Positions 34,516 to 42,483 of a stretch of 44,600 bases of DNA are shown piece after piece (positions within the stretch are counted from its first letter, which is position 1; each line of letters opens with the position of its first letter). The notes below the pieces were generated by a model. The model ran no database searches. It saw nothing but the letters and a program-made list of their open reading frames with translations, and was not told where the DNA came from. The DNA is taken from assembly GCF_000427095.1 (NCBI RefSeq), contig NC_021487.1, positions 2,146,633-2,191,232 on the forward strand, given 5' to 3'. Made by a program: the position numbers and the translations under genes. This DNA comes from Chthonomonas calidirosea T49 (GTDB lineage Bacteria; Armatimonadota; Chthonomonadetes; Chthonomonadales; Chthonomonadaceae).

Positions 34516-36105
34516 CTATTTTGCCAAAGTTGTAGGCCCTGCTGACCTTAGGCGATCGAGTTGCAGGTTTACCTCCCTCATTCGGCTCACAAGGTCCCAG
34601 CGAGGCCGATCGGCCACGTCCACGAGCCCAAAGGCATAGTTCTCGCCGTACACCTTTTCCGTACCGTGCCCGGGCCCACGACCGGTAATGGGTTCATCCC
34701 GATATTCAAACCACATGAACCCCACACAGTAGGGGTTGTAGGCTGCATCGCGCGCCCACTTTGTATAGAGATCGGCTTCTTGGTTTTCATCCGTCGTTGA
34801 GATGAAATAGCGTCCAAAACCGCGCTGCCCTTGGTAGTAAGGAGGAAAGGAAAACTCGCCGCAGAGAACCGGCTTTTTAGTGGAAGCAAAAAGACCCTCA
34901 AGCCACTGGTCAGCGAAGGTGTTGGCATAGCGGTCGTAGCCGATGACATCGCAATAGGGAGCGATCAATTGCCAATCGCTCGCATTCTGCCACCAGCCAG
35001 GCACGATCCAGAAGCCGAAGTAGAGATGATGGGGGTCTATCTGTTTCACCGTTTTATAGAGAAAGGCATAGTAACTCTTGGCGAAGAACTGACGGAGGGC
35101 TTCTAGGTCGTCTGCGGGTGGGTTGGGCTGGGCGTTATAGAGCGCCTCTCGAGTTGAAGAGGTAACATGCCAAGCGACGGCCATAGCAGCGACATCATTG
35201 TGGTAACGAGTTTTGAGAGCCTCATCCACTAAAGCCCGTTTAGCCGGAACAGCGGCCGGTTTTTGGAGGAGATCTTTGATCTCTTGGGTTGTAATGATTT
35301 CGTCGAACTCGTTTTTGATAGACCATCCCAGAATATAGGGATCGTCACGGCGCGGCGCGATCTGTTGCTGGAGGGATTGGCGGATCTGAGCCTGCACTTT
35401 GGGGTCGAAGATGTCGGGGTGGCGGCCTATGTAGTCTGCAGAATACCCAAGAACCGGAAGGGAGGGAACGTTAGGTAACATCTCTGACCATTTTCCCGCC
35501 CCACAAAATCCCCAATGTTGCAAGCGCTCTATGGCTTCTGAACGCGCTTGTTGCGCCCAATCTGCCCCGAACTTACGGATGAGGTTGGCGGTATCGAAAG
35601 AGAAATATTCGGTTGTATCGCTTCTGTCCCAAGGCGATCTCCCCCAAGCGGGTGCATAGGTCCCAGTTTTTGGAGGTAACCAGACAAACAGGTTTTCTCG
35701 GCCGGTGATGGGCGTGCCGTTAACGAGTGTGGGGACAGTACAGACCCCAGTATAGAAGCACGGATTGCCCTGAGGAGTAACGAGCCACCATTTCCCGTTA
35801 TGTTGCAGCACGTAGTAGAAACCAGTGGCTTTAGCGTGCCAGCCTAGGTCGGTTTCCCCTCCAAAAGGGTCGCGGTGCTGGGGCACCAGCCATTGAGAGC
35901 GCATGAGGCCTTGCTCTTTTGTTAGGGCGGCCTGAAGATCGGCGTCCGTATGGACTTTGCCGGGCCAATCGGTAGGAAGATATTGGCCGAACCGATCGAC
36001 AATGGGGCTATTACCGGGTGCAGGGCTTTGTTGTGCACTCACCGCAAGAGCACAGCTAGCCATAACCAGCGGTATGATAGGCTTCCACACGTTGGCAAAG
36101 AACAT
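34516..36105 (-). CDS. Exported clan GH-A-like glycoside hydrolase
   Basis: A secreted 529-residue protein with a signal peptide (PLVMASCALAVSAQ). Its fold appears to be a TIM-barrel glycosidase of the GH-A clan, close to beta-agarase/GH50- or GH42-like proteins by general pattern. The probable acid/base Glu is in WSIKNEFDEI (about residue 262) and the nucleophile Glu in KPVLCGEFSFPPYYQG (about 417). HNGKWWLVTPQGNPCFYTGV is the entry segment seen in agarase-like proteins. Substrate cannot be assigned; a plant or microbial polysaccharide is likely. Upstream GAAGGAGAAAG supports the ATG. A 9-bp hairpin (36131-36152) lies in its probable leader. Confidence 0.75.
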   Translation of the reverse strand: MFFANVWKPIIPLVMASCALAVSAQQSPAPGNSPIVDRFGQYLPTDWPGKVHTDADLQAALTKEQGLMRSQWLVPQHRDPFGGETDLGWHAKATGFYYVLQHNGKWWLVTPQGNPCFYTGVCTVPTLVNGTPITGRENLFVWLPPKTGTYAPAWGRSPWDRSDTTEYFSFDTANLIRKFGADWAQQARSEAIERLQHWGFCGAGKWSEMLPNVPSLPVLGYSADYIGRHPDIFDPKVQAQIRQSLQQQIAPRRDDPYILGWSIKNEFDEIITTQEIKDLLQKPAAVPAKRALVDEALKTRYHNDVAAMAVAWHVTSSTREALYNAQPNPPADDLEALRQFFAKSYYAFLYKTVKQIDPHHLYFGFWIVPGWWQNASDWQLIAPYCDVIGYDRYANTFADQWLEGLFASTKKPVLCGEFSFPPYYQGQRGFGRYFISTTDENQEADLYTKWARDAAYNPYCVGFMWFEYRDEPITGRGPGHGTEKVYGENYAFGLVDVADRPRWDLVSRMREVNLQLDRLRSAGPTTLAK

Positions 36106-36549
36106 TAGCTTTCTCCTTCGTTGTTTAGCAGGGGCGCAAGGCGTTGCGCCCCCATATTCGCACCTGGTTAGCTGGGCAGGCGGATGGGTTCATAGCCGGC
36201 CTTATTGCCAACTAGACCACAGTAAACCGGTTATACTGCTCGAAGGCCGCTTTGTCTGTCGCGCCAAGGCAAAGCCGCCATCTCTAGCGCGGTCGCTTAG
36301 GTGAAAAGATTTTACCTGAGGTGAGGTTAGTAGAAACGCCCATTTGCCTCACTACTCCGTTTTTATCCTTTTTTGTGACGCCTTCGAAACACCCAAGTCC
36401 CGGAGACCGTCAATCTGCGGTATCCACCATAGTATCGTCGCGCTCTGGAGCACAATAGCAAATACTCCCCTGTTGCAGGCCTCCGCTTATGAAAACATAC
36501 GGCTTTCAGGGTATATTAAGATGTATTTATCCAAAATAAGGTGTCCGAA
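36106..36549. other. Intergenic region with hairpins
   Basis: This 444-bp divergent gap holds no supported gene. GGGGCGCAA pairs with TTGCGCCCC around GGCG (36131-36139 with 36144-36152), within the likely 5' untranslated region of the glycosidase gene. AGGTgAAAA pairs with TTTTACCT (36299-36317). Two T-rich tracts follow (about 36359-36376), and TATATT near 36516 may be a -10 for the downstream membrane protein. Confidence 0.45.
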
Positions 36550-36990
36550 ATGCGTTCCGTCTGGCTTCATTTTTGGTTGCGAAGAGCGGTGGTGCTGTTG
36601 GCTATCTACTGGGCAGGGATGCTCGTCGGGGTATCCTTTCTGGCGACGCTTGCCAAATTTCAGGCGCCTTCCCTCACAATGCCGGTAGCCTTAGATGTGG
36701 GGCGAGCAACCTTCCACCTTTTCAACCGGGTGGAGTGGGGGTGCGCTCTGGCGCTATTGGTGCTTGTGTTCCTAACAGGAAAGAGGCTGCGCTTTCGCCT
36801 TCCTTTAGTCCTTCTCTTAATAGGTCTTCTCGTCCTTCAAACGTTTTGGCTCTTACCGGGGATGGATGCCCGAATCGATCTGCTGTTGCGTGGTCAGCCT
36901 TTGCCCACCGAGAAGCTGAGCCTACACCAAATCTATTTCTATTGTGAACTATTGAAAGGGATTCTTCTCTTTTGGCTTGGATGCAGTTAG
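36550..36990 (+). CDS. Membrane protein, DUF4149-like
   Basis: A 146-residue integral membrane protein with four apparent hydrophobic segments (about 10-32, 55-75, 80-100 and 122-142). The pattern GVSFLATLAKFQAPSLTMPV, followed by ALDVGRATFHLFNRVEW, resembles DUF4149-type proteins of unknown function. I use ATG 36550 because AAGG lies nine bases before it; a GTG three codons upstream (36541) is too close to that site. The gene is alone, between a divergent gap and a strong promoter for the pseudopilin. The family match is from memory and only moderately certain. Confidence 0.68.
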   Translation: MRSVWLHFWLRRAVVLLAIYWAGMLVGVSFLATLAKFQAPSLTMPVALDVGRATFHLFNRVEWGCALALLVLVFLTGKRLRFRLPLVLLLIGLLVLQTFWLLPGMDARIDLLLRGQPLPTEKLSLHQIYFYCELLKGILLFWLGCS

Positions 36991-37037
36991 TCACAACCCT
37001 ATCATTGAAAATAGCTGGGAGAAAGAATACACTGCTC

Positions 37038-37066
37038 TTGACGTAGGCTCGAAGGGGTGTTATAAT
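37038..37066 (+). promoter_or_regulatory. Near-consensus sigma-70 promoter for the pseudopilin operon
   Basis: TTGACG (37038-37043), a 17-bp spacer and perfect TATAAT (37061-37066). Transcription should start near 37073, leaving a leader of about 240 nt before the pseudopilin start at 37315. Confidence 0.8.
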
Positions 37067-37072
37067 ATGAAA

Positions 37073-37314
37073 AATAGGCCTCTGCACCTAGGTGTTCTTT
37101 CTTGCTAGTTGTAAGAGGTAGCAGATCGTCAAAGAAACCCACGTTTCGTTGTGTTTGCCTCGCACCGTAGCGGACAACCGAGGACGGATACCTTCACCAG
37201 AAAGCTGTCTGCTCATCACATCTCCCCATACCTGAGGAGATGAGGCTTTAGGCTTCTCAAAAACGAGGAGCCTTCTGTGCAATCGGTCAAAAACCAAACA
37301 TCTTAGGAGGCAAA
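37073..37314 (+). other. Long structured leader of the pseudopilin mRNA
   Basis: The roughly 240-nt leader includes the palindrome CACCTAGGTG (37085-37094), a CCTCG/CGAGG stem in the middle, and a 9-bp hairpin AGGCTTCTC/GAGGAGCCT (37250-37258 with 37265-37273, one wobble pair) 27 nt before the AGGAGG site. I looked for c-di-GMP riboswitch cores and found none. Function is unknown; mRNA stability or regulated translation are possible. Confidence 0.4.
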
Positions 37315-38280
37315 ATGAAAATGAAACAGATGTTCTCTCACCGTCATGTGCGGACAAAAGACGCAGTGCGAGGGTTTACCCTCATTGAGCTTCTTGTAGT
37401 TATCGCAATCATTGCGATACTTGCAGCGATTCTGTTCCCCGTCTTCGCCCAAGCACGGGAACAGGCCCGCAAAACCGTATGTCTCTCCAACGTTAAGCAG
37501 CTCAACACGGGTGTACAGATGTACATCCAGGATTATGATGAGACGATACCCCTTCTCTGTGGCTCCAACCCTGGGGACAATTCAACGGGCTACAGCTTTG
37601 TCACCTGGCAGGATACCACCCAACCCTACATCAAGAACTACCAACTGATGTTTGATCCAGATGGCTTTTACCAAGGGCACACTATTTACTGGGGACAACC
37701 CGGTCCGCATCAGTATTTCGACTACATGACCTCCTACGGCATCATGGGAAACATTGCCACTATGAATATGCTGACAGGAGGCAACTTCTCTAGTTGGATC
37801 ACGAGAAATAAGCAGTGGATCAATAACTTCGTCCCACCAGGTACCCAATATGATGGGGTGGCCGGCGCTGCAGACCTTGGAGGATTCTGGACTGGTATAG
37901 CAATGGCACGACCAGTGCCGAGTGTCACGATTGCTGCTGTAGCTCGTCCGGCAGAGTACGCTTTTCTCTACGACGCCGGTAACTTCGATGCTTGGCACTT
38001 TACTTTTCCTTCAATTGCCCCGCAAGGTATCGGCTGGTGTGGTGCCTTTACAGACAACAATGGTAATCCATATACCTGGACGTTCTTCGGGCCGAATCCG
38101 CTGCATAATGGAAAGTCAGTGAACACCTGCAATATCAACAATCCGAATACACGCGATTTTGAGCAGGGACTTGCTAACGTCTCGTTCCTAGACGGACATG
38201 CCAAAGCCTTAAAAGGCCCCTCGCTGCTTCGCCTCACCCCAGATAAAACCCATCTCTACTACTTCACTCTCACTCAGTAG
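37315..38280 (+). CDS. Prepilin-type protein with H-X9-DG-like C-terminus (DUF1559 type)
   Basis: A 321-residue pseudopilin-like protein. The class III/type IV prepilin leader ends RG, followed by [20 protein letters not shown], the methylated Phe and Glu5 of pilins. The next stretch, [20 protein letters not shown], and then [20 protein letters not shown], is typical of the large Armatimonadota/Planctomycetes DUF1559 families. The C-terminus ends with [18 protein letters not shown], where the usual H-X9-DG motif has Glu instead of His. AGGAGG precedes ATG 37315. These proteins are thought to be processed by PilD and assembled or displayed at the envelope, but their exact role is unclear. No pilus assembly genes lie in this window. 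Confidence 0.92.
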   Translation: MKMKQMFSHRHVRTKDAVRGFTLIELLVVIAIIAILAAILFPVFAQAREQARKTVCLSNVKQLNTGVQMYIQDYDETIPLLCGSNPGDNSTGYSFVTWQDTTQPYIKNYQLMFDPDGFYQGHTIYWGQPGPHQYFDYMTSYGIMGNIATMNMLTGGNFSSWITRNKQWINNFVPPGTQYDGVAGAADLGGFWTGIAMARPVPSVTIAAVARPAEYAFLYDAGNFDAWHFTFPSIAPQGIGWCGAFTDNNGNPYTWTFFGPNPLHNGKSVNTCNINNPNTRDFEQGLANVSFLDGHAKALKGPSLLRLTPDKTHLYYFTLTQ

Positions 38281-38309
38281 AGAATGACCGGTTCAAATAG
38301 GAGCGAGCG

Positions 38310-38486
38310 ATGAAGAAACAGTTAAGTCCTCTTGTGGCGGTGGTTCTTATTGTGCTTGCGGTTTTGATCGCGGCAGGGGCCCTCTTCTACTTTCTTCGCA
38401 CGCCTTCAGGCCCCGACAACTCTTACATGGCGCGCGAGCACCTGCCGCCACGACGGCCTCCGATTGCGGGTGGAGGCGGTAGATAA
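38310..38486 (+). CDS. Small single-TM protein with proline/glycine tail
   Basis: A 58-residue protein: Lys-rich start (MKKQLSPL), a membrane helix (about 7-29, VAVVLIVLAVLIAAGALFYF), then a short polar segment and an RPP/Gly-rich tail ending GGGGR. AGGAGCGAGCG sits directly before the ATG. It starts 29 bp after the pseudopilin stop and before a strong terminator, so it is the second gene of the pilin transcript. Function is unknown; an assembly partner or anchor of the pseudopilin is an inference from position only. Confidence 0.75.
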   Translation: MKKQLSPLVAVVLIVLAVLIAAGALFYFLRTPSGPDNSYMAREHLPPRRPPIAGGGGR

Positions 38487-38504
38487 CCGTGGGAGGACCT
38501 GCGT

Positions 38505-38534
38505 GGGGGGACCGAAAAAGTTTTCGGTCCCCCC
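38505..38534 (+). terminator. Hairpin terminating the pseudopilin operon
   Basis: GGGGGGACCGAAAA pairs perfectly with TTTTCGGTCCCCCC, a very stable stem 18 bp after the small gene's stop. The 3' T tract is poor, so it may act as an mRNA 3'-end stabiliser as well as a terminator. Confidence 0.7.
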
Positions 38535-38755
38535 ATTCGTACGTTTGCTTATTTGGGTAACTACGATACGACCGCCTACTATGTGAGCCCCTCCTACATT
38601 AGATGGAGTGCCGGCTCTCGACGCAAGCTCCGCCTCTATCGCCGAACGGGGAAAAGGAATAAGCGCCTCAACGTTTGCCATTTTCCTATCTATTATCACT
38701 GCCGCTGCCGACTTTGGGCTAATGTTCCGTCCGAGATACATTCTCGCTGCCTTTC

Positions 38756-38784
38756 TTGACATTTTACTGATTGCCGAGTATACT
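38756..38784 (+). promoter_or_regulatory. Consensus promoter for tRNA-Lys
   Basis: TTGACA (38756-38761), 17-bp spacer, TATACT (38779-38784). Start of transcription near 38791 would leave only a few nucleotides of 5' leader before the tRNA. Confidence 0.85.
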
Positions 38785-38797
38785 TTAAAGTCGGCAA

Positions 38798-38870
<73 letters not shown>

Positions 38871-39014
38871 TTGTTATGTGAGTGGCTTGAAAAAAATAGG
38901 CGATTGACGACCTCATAGCATTGCGGAAGTCCCTTGCGCTGAAATTGGCACCGGATCCACGGCGTTGGTGAGGCTCGCACCAAACAATCCCCATGCCCTG
39001 TACTGCAGAGCGCA

Positions 39015-39045
39015 AGAAGGAGATGGAACCTTTCCATCTTCTTTT
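39015..39045 (+). terminator. Candidate terminator for the tRNA-Lys transcript
   Basis: AGATGGAA (39021-39028) pairs with TTCCATCT (39032-39039) around a three-base loop. Pairing extends outward through G-T and A-T pairs into the CTTTT tail (39041-39045). It lies about 145 nt after the tRNA. Confidence 0.5.
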
Positions 39046-39107
39046 CGAAAAGCATTTCGCCAAGGCCTCACTCACCTCGTTAGGAGTTGGCTTAGATATC
39101 GAAGGCA

Positions 39108-39140
39108 AGGGAGGGGCGAGAAACGTGAACGTCCCTCCCT
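39108..39140. other. Stable hairpin downstream of the secreted GH-A-like gene
   Basis: AGGGAGGGGCG pairs with CGTCCCTCCCT (11 bp, one wobble) around an 11-base loop, 26 bp past the stop of the minus-strand gene. It is flanked by AAAAAA on its right (+ strand), so it lacks a terminator T tail on either strand. It may mark the 3' end of the minus-strand message. Confidence 0.4.
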
Positions 39141-39165
39141 AAAAAAGCTAACGGGCAGCGACTTG

Positions 39166-40515
39166 TTAGTGGGATATTTCTATGATAACCGGATGGTCGC
39201 TTAAAGTCAAGGGAAGATTCCGAACGTTGGTGAGCGTCTGTATGGGATTGGTGCCCACGGTGGGGTCGTAGATTTTTGCGGTAGGAACCGTTTTCTCAAA
39301 CTGCACGCTCACCAAGCTTGTGCCCTCTATCTGTTCATCCCACACCACTAGATCGAAGGTGCCGTTGCTCTTTTGTAGCAGCATATCGTGTACCGTTGCC
39401 GGCTCGTTGGGAATGGCATAGGCGAGCCGGCCGGGGTCATGGAGGACGCCTTGATCGGCTAGGATCGTTGTCAGATTATGAAGATAGACGGCCGCTTTTC
39501 TGGGCGTGTAGTCCGGTCGGTAAAACCCAAACCTCTGATTCCCCGTCTCGTCTACCCTGTCGCGCAAGAGATAGACGGCAGTATAGCTCCAACCGCGCTT
39601 GAACTGGTCGAGATACATGGAAAGCAGGTTCAGGGCATGAACCTCCTCGGTGATCGCGCCTCCGATAAGGGCTCCCGTCTCTGTGGTGACTCGCGGTAGC
39701 GAAAGAAGCTGGGATTCGGTGTAGCCCGGATAGTGATGCGCCCATGTCAGGCCGTACTCCACATAGAGGCCGTCCACTTTACAGGCGGAGGTGGGGTCTG
39801 CGGCGTTCCACGTTTTGTTATCGGCCAGCCCCGGAGCGTTTGGATGGTAGATATAGTTGTGCACATTGGCGAAGTCGGCATATCTTGTGCCGGCAGGCAT
39901 CAGGGTGTTGGCTCCTGGGGGAATCGTAAGGAACTGCAGCCCCACGTTATCCGTTTCCGCTCCGTTTTCAGAGATAGACCAGACAGGGTAGTGTTTCAAT
40001 AAGGGGTCCTTTTTTACGGCTTGGTAGAGGTCTCTTTGAAGTTTCGCTACCGGCAGCCACGAGAGATTTCTGCCACCCTCCTGTCCCTGATAGGTGATTC
40101 CCCAGTTGTTCGGTTCATTAGGCCCTTCAAAGGCTAATAGGGCCCCGGCTTTTGCAAGCTGTTCTCCGGTGATAAGGAGCTTTTTAATGTCGGTGCCACC
40201 GCTGCCGAGCCCCCAACTATAGCGCACGCCGGTCTGTTGATGAAGATAGATCAGTTTATCGAGGGGAGGATTGCCCTCGATGCCGCTGCGTATCCATCGA
40301 ACACCGAGATACCGCACACACTCTATGGTCTTATCGAGAATTTCACCGCGTTGACAGATGGCTGAGTTAACCCCAATGGAGTTTAGAAAGTCGCTATCGC
40401 GCTTTGCCTGGACGCTCGCGGCCCATGCATCGCCTATAGGTGGTAAAAGAGCGGCGAGAGTACAGGAGGCAACGACAAGGCTGCGAAAAAACCGACAGAA
40501 AGCTTGCACGGGCAT
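39166..40515 (-). CDS. Exported glycoside hydrolase-like protein (clan GH-A type barrel)
   Basis: A 449-residue secreted protein with a signal peptide (VVASCTLAALLPPIGDAWA). The early motif SIGVNSAICQRGEILDKTIE, followed by YLGVRWIRSGIEG, is like GH39/GH5-type barrels. The acid/base Glu is probably in FEGPNEPNNWG, and the nucleophile Glu in PRVTTETGALIGG. These are the spacing and motifs of retaining clan-A enzymes. The C-terminal 100 residues are a small beta sandwich (SNGTFDLVVWDEQIEGTS). AAAGGAG lies upstream of the ATG with a slightly long spacer. Substrate is unknown. It is not close in sequence to the other GH-A-like gene of the window. Confidence 0.72.
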   Translation of the reverse strand: MPVQAFCRFFRSLVVASCTLAALLPPIGDAWAASVQAKRDSDFLNSIGVNSAICQRGEILDKTIECVRYLGVRWIRSGIEGNPPLDKLIYLHQQTGVRYSWGLGSGGTDIKKLLITGEQLAKAGALLAFEGPNEPNNWGITYQGQEGGRNLSWLPVAKLQRDLYQAVKKDPLLKHYPVWSISENGAETDNVGLQFLTIPPGANTLMPAGTRYADFANVHNYIYHPNAPGLADNKTWNAADPTSACKVDGLYVEYGLTWAHHYPGYTESQLLSLPRVTTETGALIGGAITEEVHALNLLSMYLDQFKRGWSYTAVYLLRDRVDETGNQRFGFYRPDYTPRKAAVYLHNLTTILADQGVLHDPGRLAYAIPNEPATVHDMLLQKSNGTFDLVVWDEQIEGTSLVSVQFEKTVPTAKIYDPTVGTNPIQTLTNVRNLPLTLSDHPVIIEISH

Positions 40516-40645
40516 GTTTTGTCTGTTCTCCTTTTTTGATACAGCTTCATGTTATTTCGCGCTGCGAGATGCGAATCCTGCCTAGGTAAGAAAGTTCAAC
40601 AAAGGGTAACAAAGTGAGTGTTGATGGCGCCAAAAGGCGGTAGGG

Positions 40646-40675
40646 TTGACAAAAGGAGGCTGTTTATAGTAAACT
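40646..40675 (+). promoter_or_regulatory. Promoter candidate for the G5/3D protein
   Basis: Perfect TTGACA (40646-40651) with TAAACT (40670-40675) at 18 bp. The -10 is a four-of-six match. Confidence 0.5.
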
Positions 40676-40682
40676 GCCCGCC

Positions 40683-40819
40683 AACATCCGGCATTCGGCC
40701 GGATGTTTGTTGCAGCCACACGCGAGGCGGCTCTTATGTCGCTTCCAGTGGCACGCAGATAAGGCATCCGAACGGTGTTCGGGCCATCGGAAAATCCTAC
40801 AGAAAGGAGGGACAGGTTC
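40683..40819 (+). other. Structured 5' leader of the G5/3D gene
   Basis: The leader begins with a 10-bp hairpin AACATCCGGC/GCCGGATGTT around ATTCG (40683-40707). A second stem CCGAAC/GTTCGG (40768-40782) follows 20 nt before the Shine-Dalgarno. Between them lies a tiny open frame of eight codons (40736-40762) behind GAGGCGG. Cell-wall hydrolase genes of this type are often under ydaO (c-di-AMP) riboswitches, but the conserved ydaO core was not found. Confidence 0.4.
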
Positions 40820-41506
40820 TTGGCGACTTCTTCGCCTGTCCGTCGCATCTCCGCGATCGGGGTCATGGCACTCGCCATCGGTGTGGGCGCCACACGGCCA
40901 GGAGACGCGACACCGCGACAAACGGATACTACCACGAGCGCACCTCAAACCTCACAGACGCTCACGAAAACGGTGACGCTCAGGGAACCGATCCCCTATC
41001 CCACCCTCAGGAAGCCGACCTCTCTGCTGCGAAGCGGTACCAGTCGTATTTTGCGTGGTGGAGTGAAAGGCGAAAAAGAGGTGACCTACCGTATCTGGCT
41101 TCGGCCAGACGGCACCGAAATAAAAAGGATTCGCCTCTCAGAGCGTATCCTTAAAAAGCCCGTGCCGGAAGTTGTTCAGGTAGGCATAGCCGCCAAACTT
41201 GCCTCACGCGGCTACTTTTCCGGTAGGCGCGTTCTCATTATGAACGCCACCTACTACTACCCTCATGAGGGCAGCGCTACTGGGCGCGCCAGCACCGGCA
41301 TTAAATGTGGGTACGGTGTGGTGGCCGTAGACCCTCACTACATTCCCTTAGGCACACGTCTCTATATTGAGGGATACGGTTACGCCATCGCTGCCGATGT
41401 CGGCAGCGCTATCAAGGGCAACCGAATCGATCTCTGTATCGACTCGTTGCACAATATCGCCCACATTCGAGACATGCACCACGTGCGCGTCCACATCCTA
41501 AACTGA
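40820..41506 (+). CDS. G5- and 3D-domain cell-wall protein, TTG start
   Basis: A 228-residue exported protein related to YabE/RpfB-type cell-wall factors. After a signal segment (ISAIGVMALAIGVGA) comes a G5-like domain (about 40-120, with TVTLREPIPYPTLRKPTSLL and VKGEKEVTYRIWLRPDG). The 3D domain (about 130-215) has three conserved Asp: GVVAVDPHYIPLGTRLYIEG, then AIAADVGSAIKGNRIDLCID. It is a double-psi beta-barrel as in lytic transglycosylase MltA. I choose TTG 40820 because AAAGGAGGG lies eight bases before it. A GTG 15 codons earlier (40775) keeps the frame but has no ribosome site and lies inside a hairpin. Likely function is peptidoglycan binding or cleavage. Confidence 0.88.
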   Translation: MATSSPVRRISAIGVMALAIGVGATRPGDATPRQTDTTTSAPQTSQTLTKTVTLREPIPYPTLRKPTSLLRSGTSRILRGGVKGEKEVTYRIWLRPDGTEIKRIRLSERILKKPVPEVVQVGIAAKLASRGYFSGRRVLIMNATYYYPHEGSATGRASTGIKCGYGVVAVDPHYIPLGTRLYIEGYGYAIAADVGSAIKGNRIDLCIDSLHNIAHIRDMHHVRVHILN

Positions 41507-41515
41507 GAAAATAGG

Positions 41516-41565
41516 GTCGTCGGGGCCGAAATGGCTGATGACCATCCGGCAGCAGTCCCGGCGAC
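41516..41565 (+). other. Long imperfect hairpin directly before rsmA
   Basis: GTCGTCGGG pairs with CCCGGCGAC (41516-41524 with 41557-41565, one wobble), enclosing GCCG/CGGC and ATGG/CCAT stems. It ends nine bases before the rsmA ATG. A short T/C tract follows. It replaces a visible Shine-Dalgarno, so it may control rsmA translation or end the upstream transcript. Confidence 0.5.
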
Positions 41566-41574
41566 TTCTCCCTA

Positions 41575-42483
41575 ATGCATCCAGAAGATTTTCAGCCTAC
41601 CTCGCTCAACGTCCTTCGAGCTTGGCTACGCGAGCACCGCATTCATCCTAGTAAGCGGTTAGGGCAGAACTTTCTTTTCGATCGCAACACGTTGCAGCGC
41701 ATTCTCCTCGTCGCCGATCTGCGGCCCGAGGAGCCGGTGCTCGAAATCGGCGCCGGTTTTGGGGCATTGACCCAAGCCCTAGCCGAACAGGGCGCAAGGG
41801 TGACCGCCATCGAGGTCGATTCACGGCTTAAGCCACCTCTACAGGCCATTGCTAGCCGCTATCCCACCGTACGCCTTGTTTTTGCCGATTTTCTTGAACT
41901 CGATCTTGATGTTCTCCTCGATATGGCTTTCGGCGTCGGCAGTATCGGCTCGGCGGTCTCCAATATTCCTTATTCCATCTCCACGCCCCTCGTAGAAAGG
42001 CTGCTCTCTCACAAAAACCGTTTCCGCCAAATGATCCTGCTGGTACAGGAGGAGTTTGCCCGGCGGATTGTTGCCAAGCCGGGCAGTAAGGATTACGGAT
42101 CGCTCTCCGTATTTGTACAGTATCATGCAACGGCTGAGATCGCCGGCGTCGTGCCGCGCACGGTCTTCTTTCCGCAACCGGAGGTTCATTCCGCGATTCT
42201 AAAGATCGTGCCGGTCTCGCCAAGCACCCAGCCAGTGGAAAATGAGCGGCGCTTTTTTTCGATCGTGCACGCCGCTTTCGGACAACGTCGTAAAACCCTT
42301 CTGAAGGCTCTCCTCGCTGCCGCTTCACAGATCGGGCTTCCAAACGATCGTGCACGTGTGGCTGCCTGGCTTTCTGCGGCCAAGATCGCACCGGAGAGAC
42401 GCGGCGAAACGCTTTCCCTGGAAGAGTTTGCGCGTCTCGCCAACACCCCTCCGGAGCCGCTTAACTCTCCTGAAGCTCTTTGA
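41575..42483 (+). CDS. rsmA: 16S rRNA (adenine1518/1519-N6)-dimethyltransferase
   Basis: RsmA/KsgA dimethylates two adjacent adenines near the 3' end of 16S rRNA during small-subunit assembly. The 302-residue protein has the family start KRLGQNFLFDRNTLQRIL and the SAM-binding motif VLEIGAGFGALTQALAEQGA. AIEVDSRLKPPLQ and the catalytic VSNIPYSISTPLVERLL (NIPY) follow, with FFPQPEVHSAILKIVP and GQRRKTLLKAL after that. The ATG at 41575 lacks a clear Shine-Dalgarno and follows a hairpin. Its final 23 bp overlap the end of the convergent thrS gene. Confidence 0.95.
   Translation: MHPEDFQPTSLNVLRAWLREHRIHPSKRLGQNFLFDRNTLQRILLVADLRPEEPVLEIGAGFGALTQALAEQGARVTAIEVDSRLKPPLQAIASRYPTVRLVFADFLELDLDVLLDMAFGVGSIGSAVSNIPYSISTPLVERLLSHKNRFRQMILLVQEEFARRIVAKPGSKDYGSLSVFVQYHATAEIAGVVPRTVFFPQPEVHSAILKIVPVSPSTQPVENERRFFSIVHAAFGQRRKTLLKALLAAASQIGLPNDRARVAAWLSAAKIAPERRGETLSLEEFARLANTPPEPLNSPEAL

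Noticed and set aside
37073-37314. c-di-GMP-I riboswitch before the pseudopilin gene
   Set aside because: No GACGCAAAGC-type or receptor-loop core is present in the leader.
38406-38762. 118-codon minus-strand ORF between the pilin operon and tRNA-Lys
   Set aside because: It runs through the pilin terminator hairpin and the end of the small membrane gene, has no family match, and lies opposite the tRNA promoter region.
40676-40819. ydaO (c-di-AMP) riboswitch before the 3D-domain gene
   Set aside because: The conserved ydaO core segments (GGGGTGAA and the downstream CCG...CTAACCTCG block) are absent.
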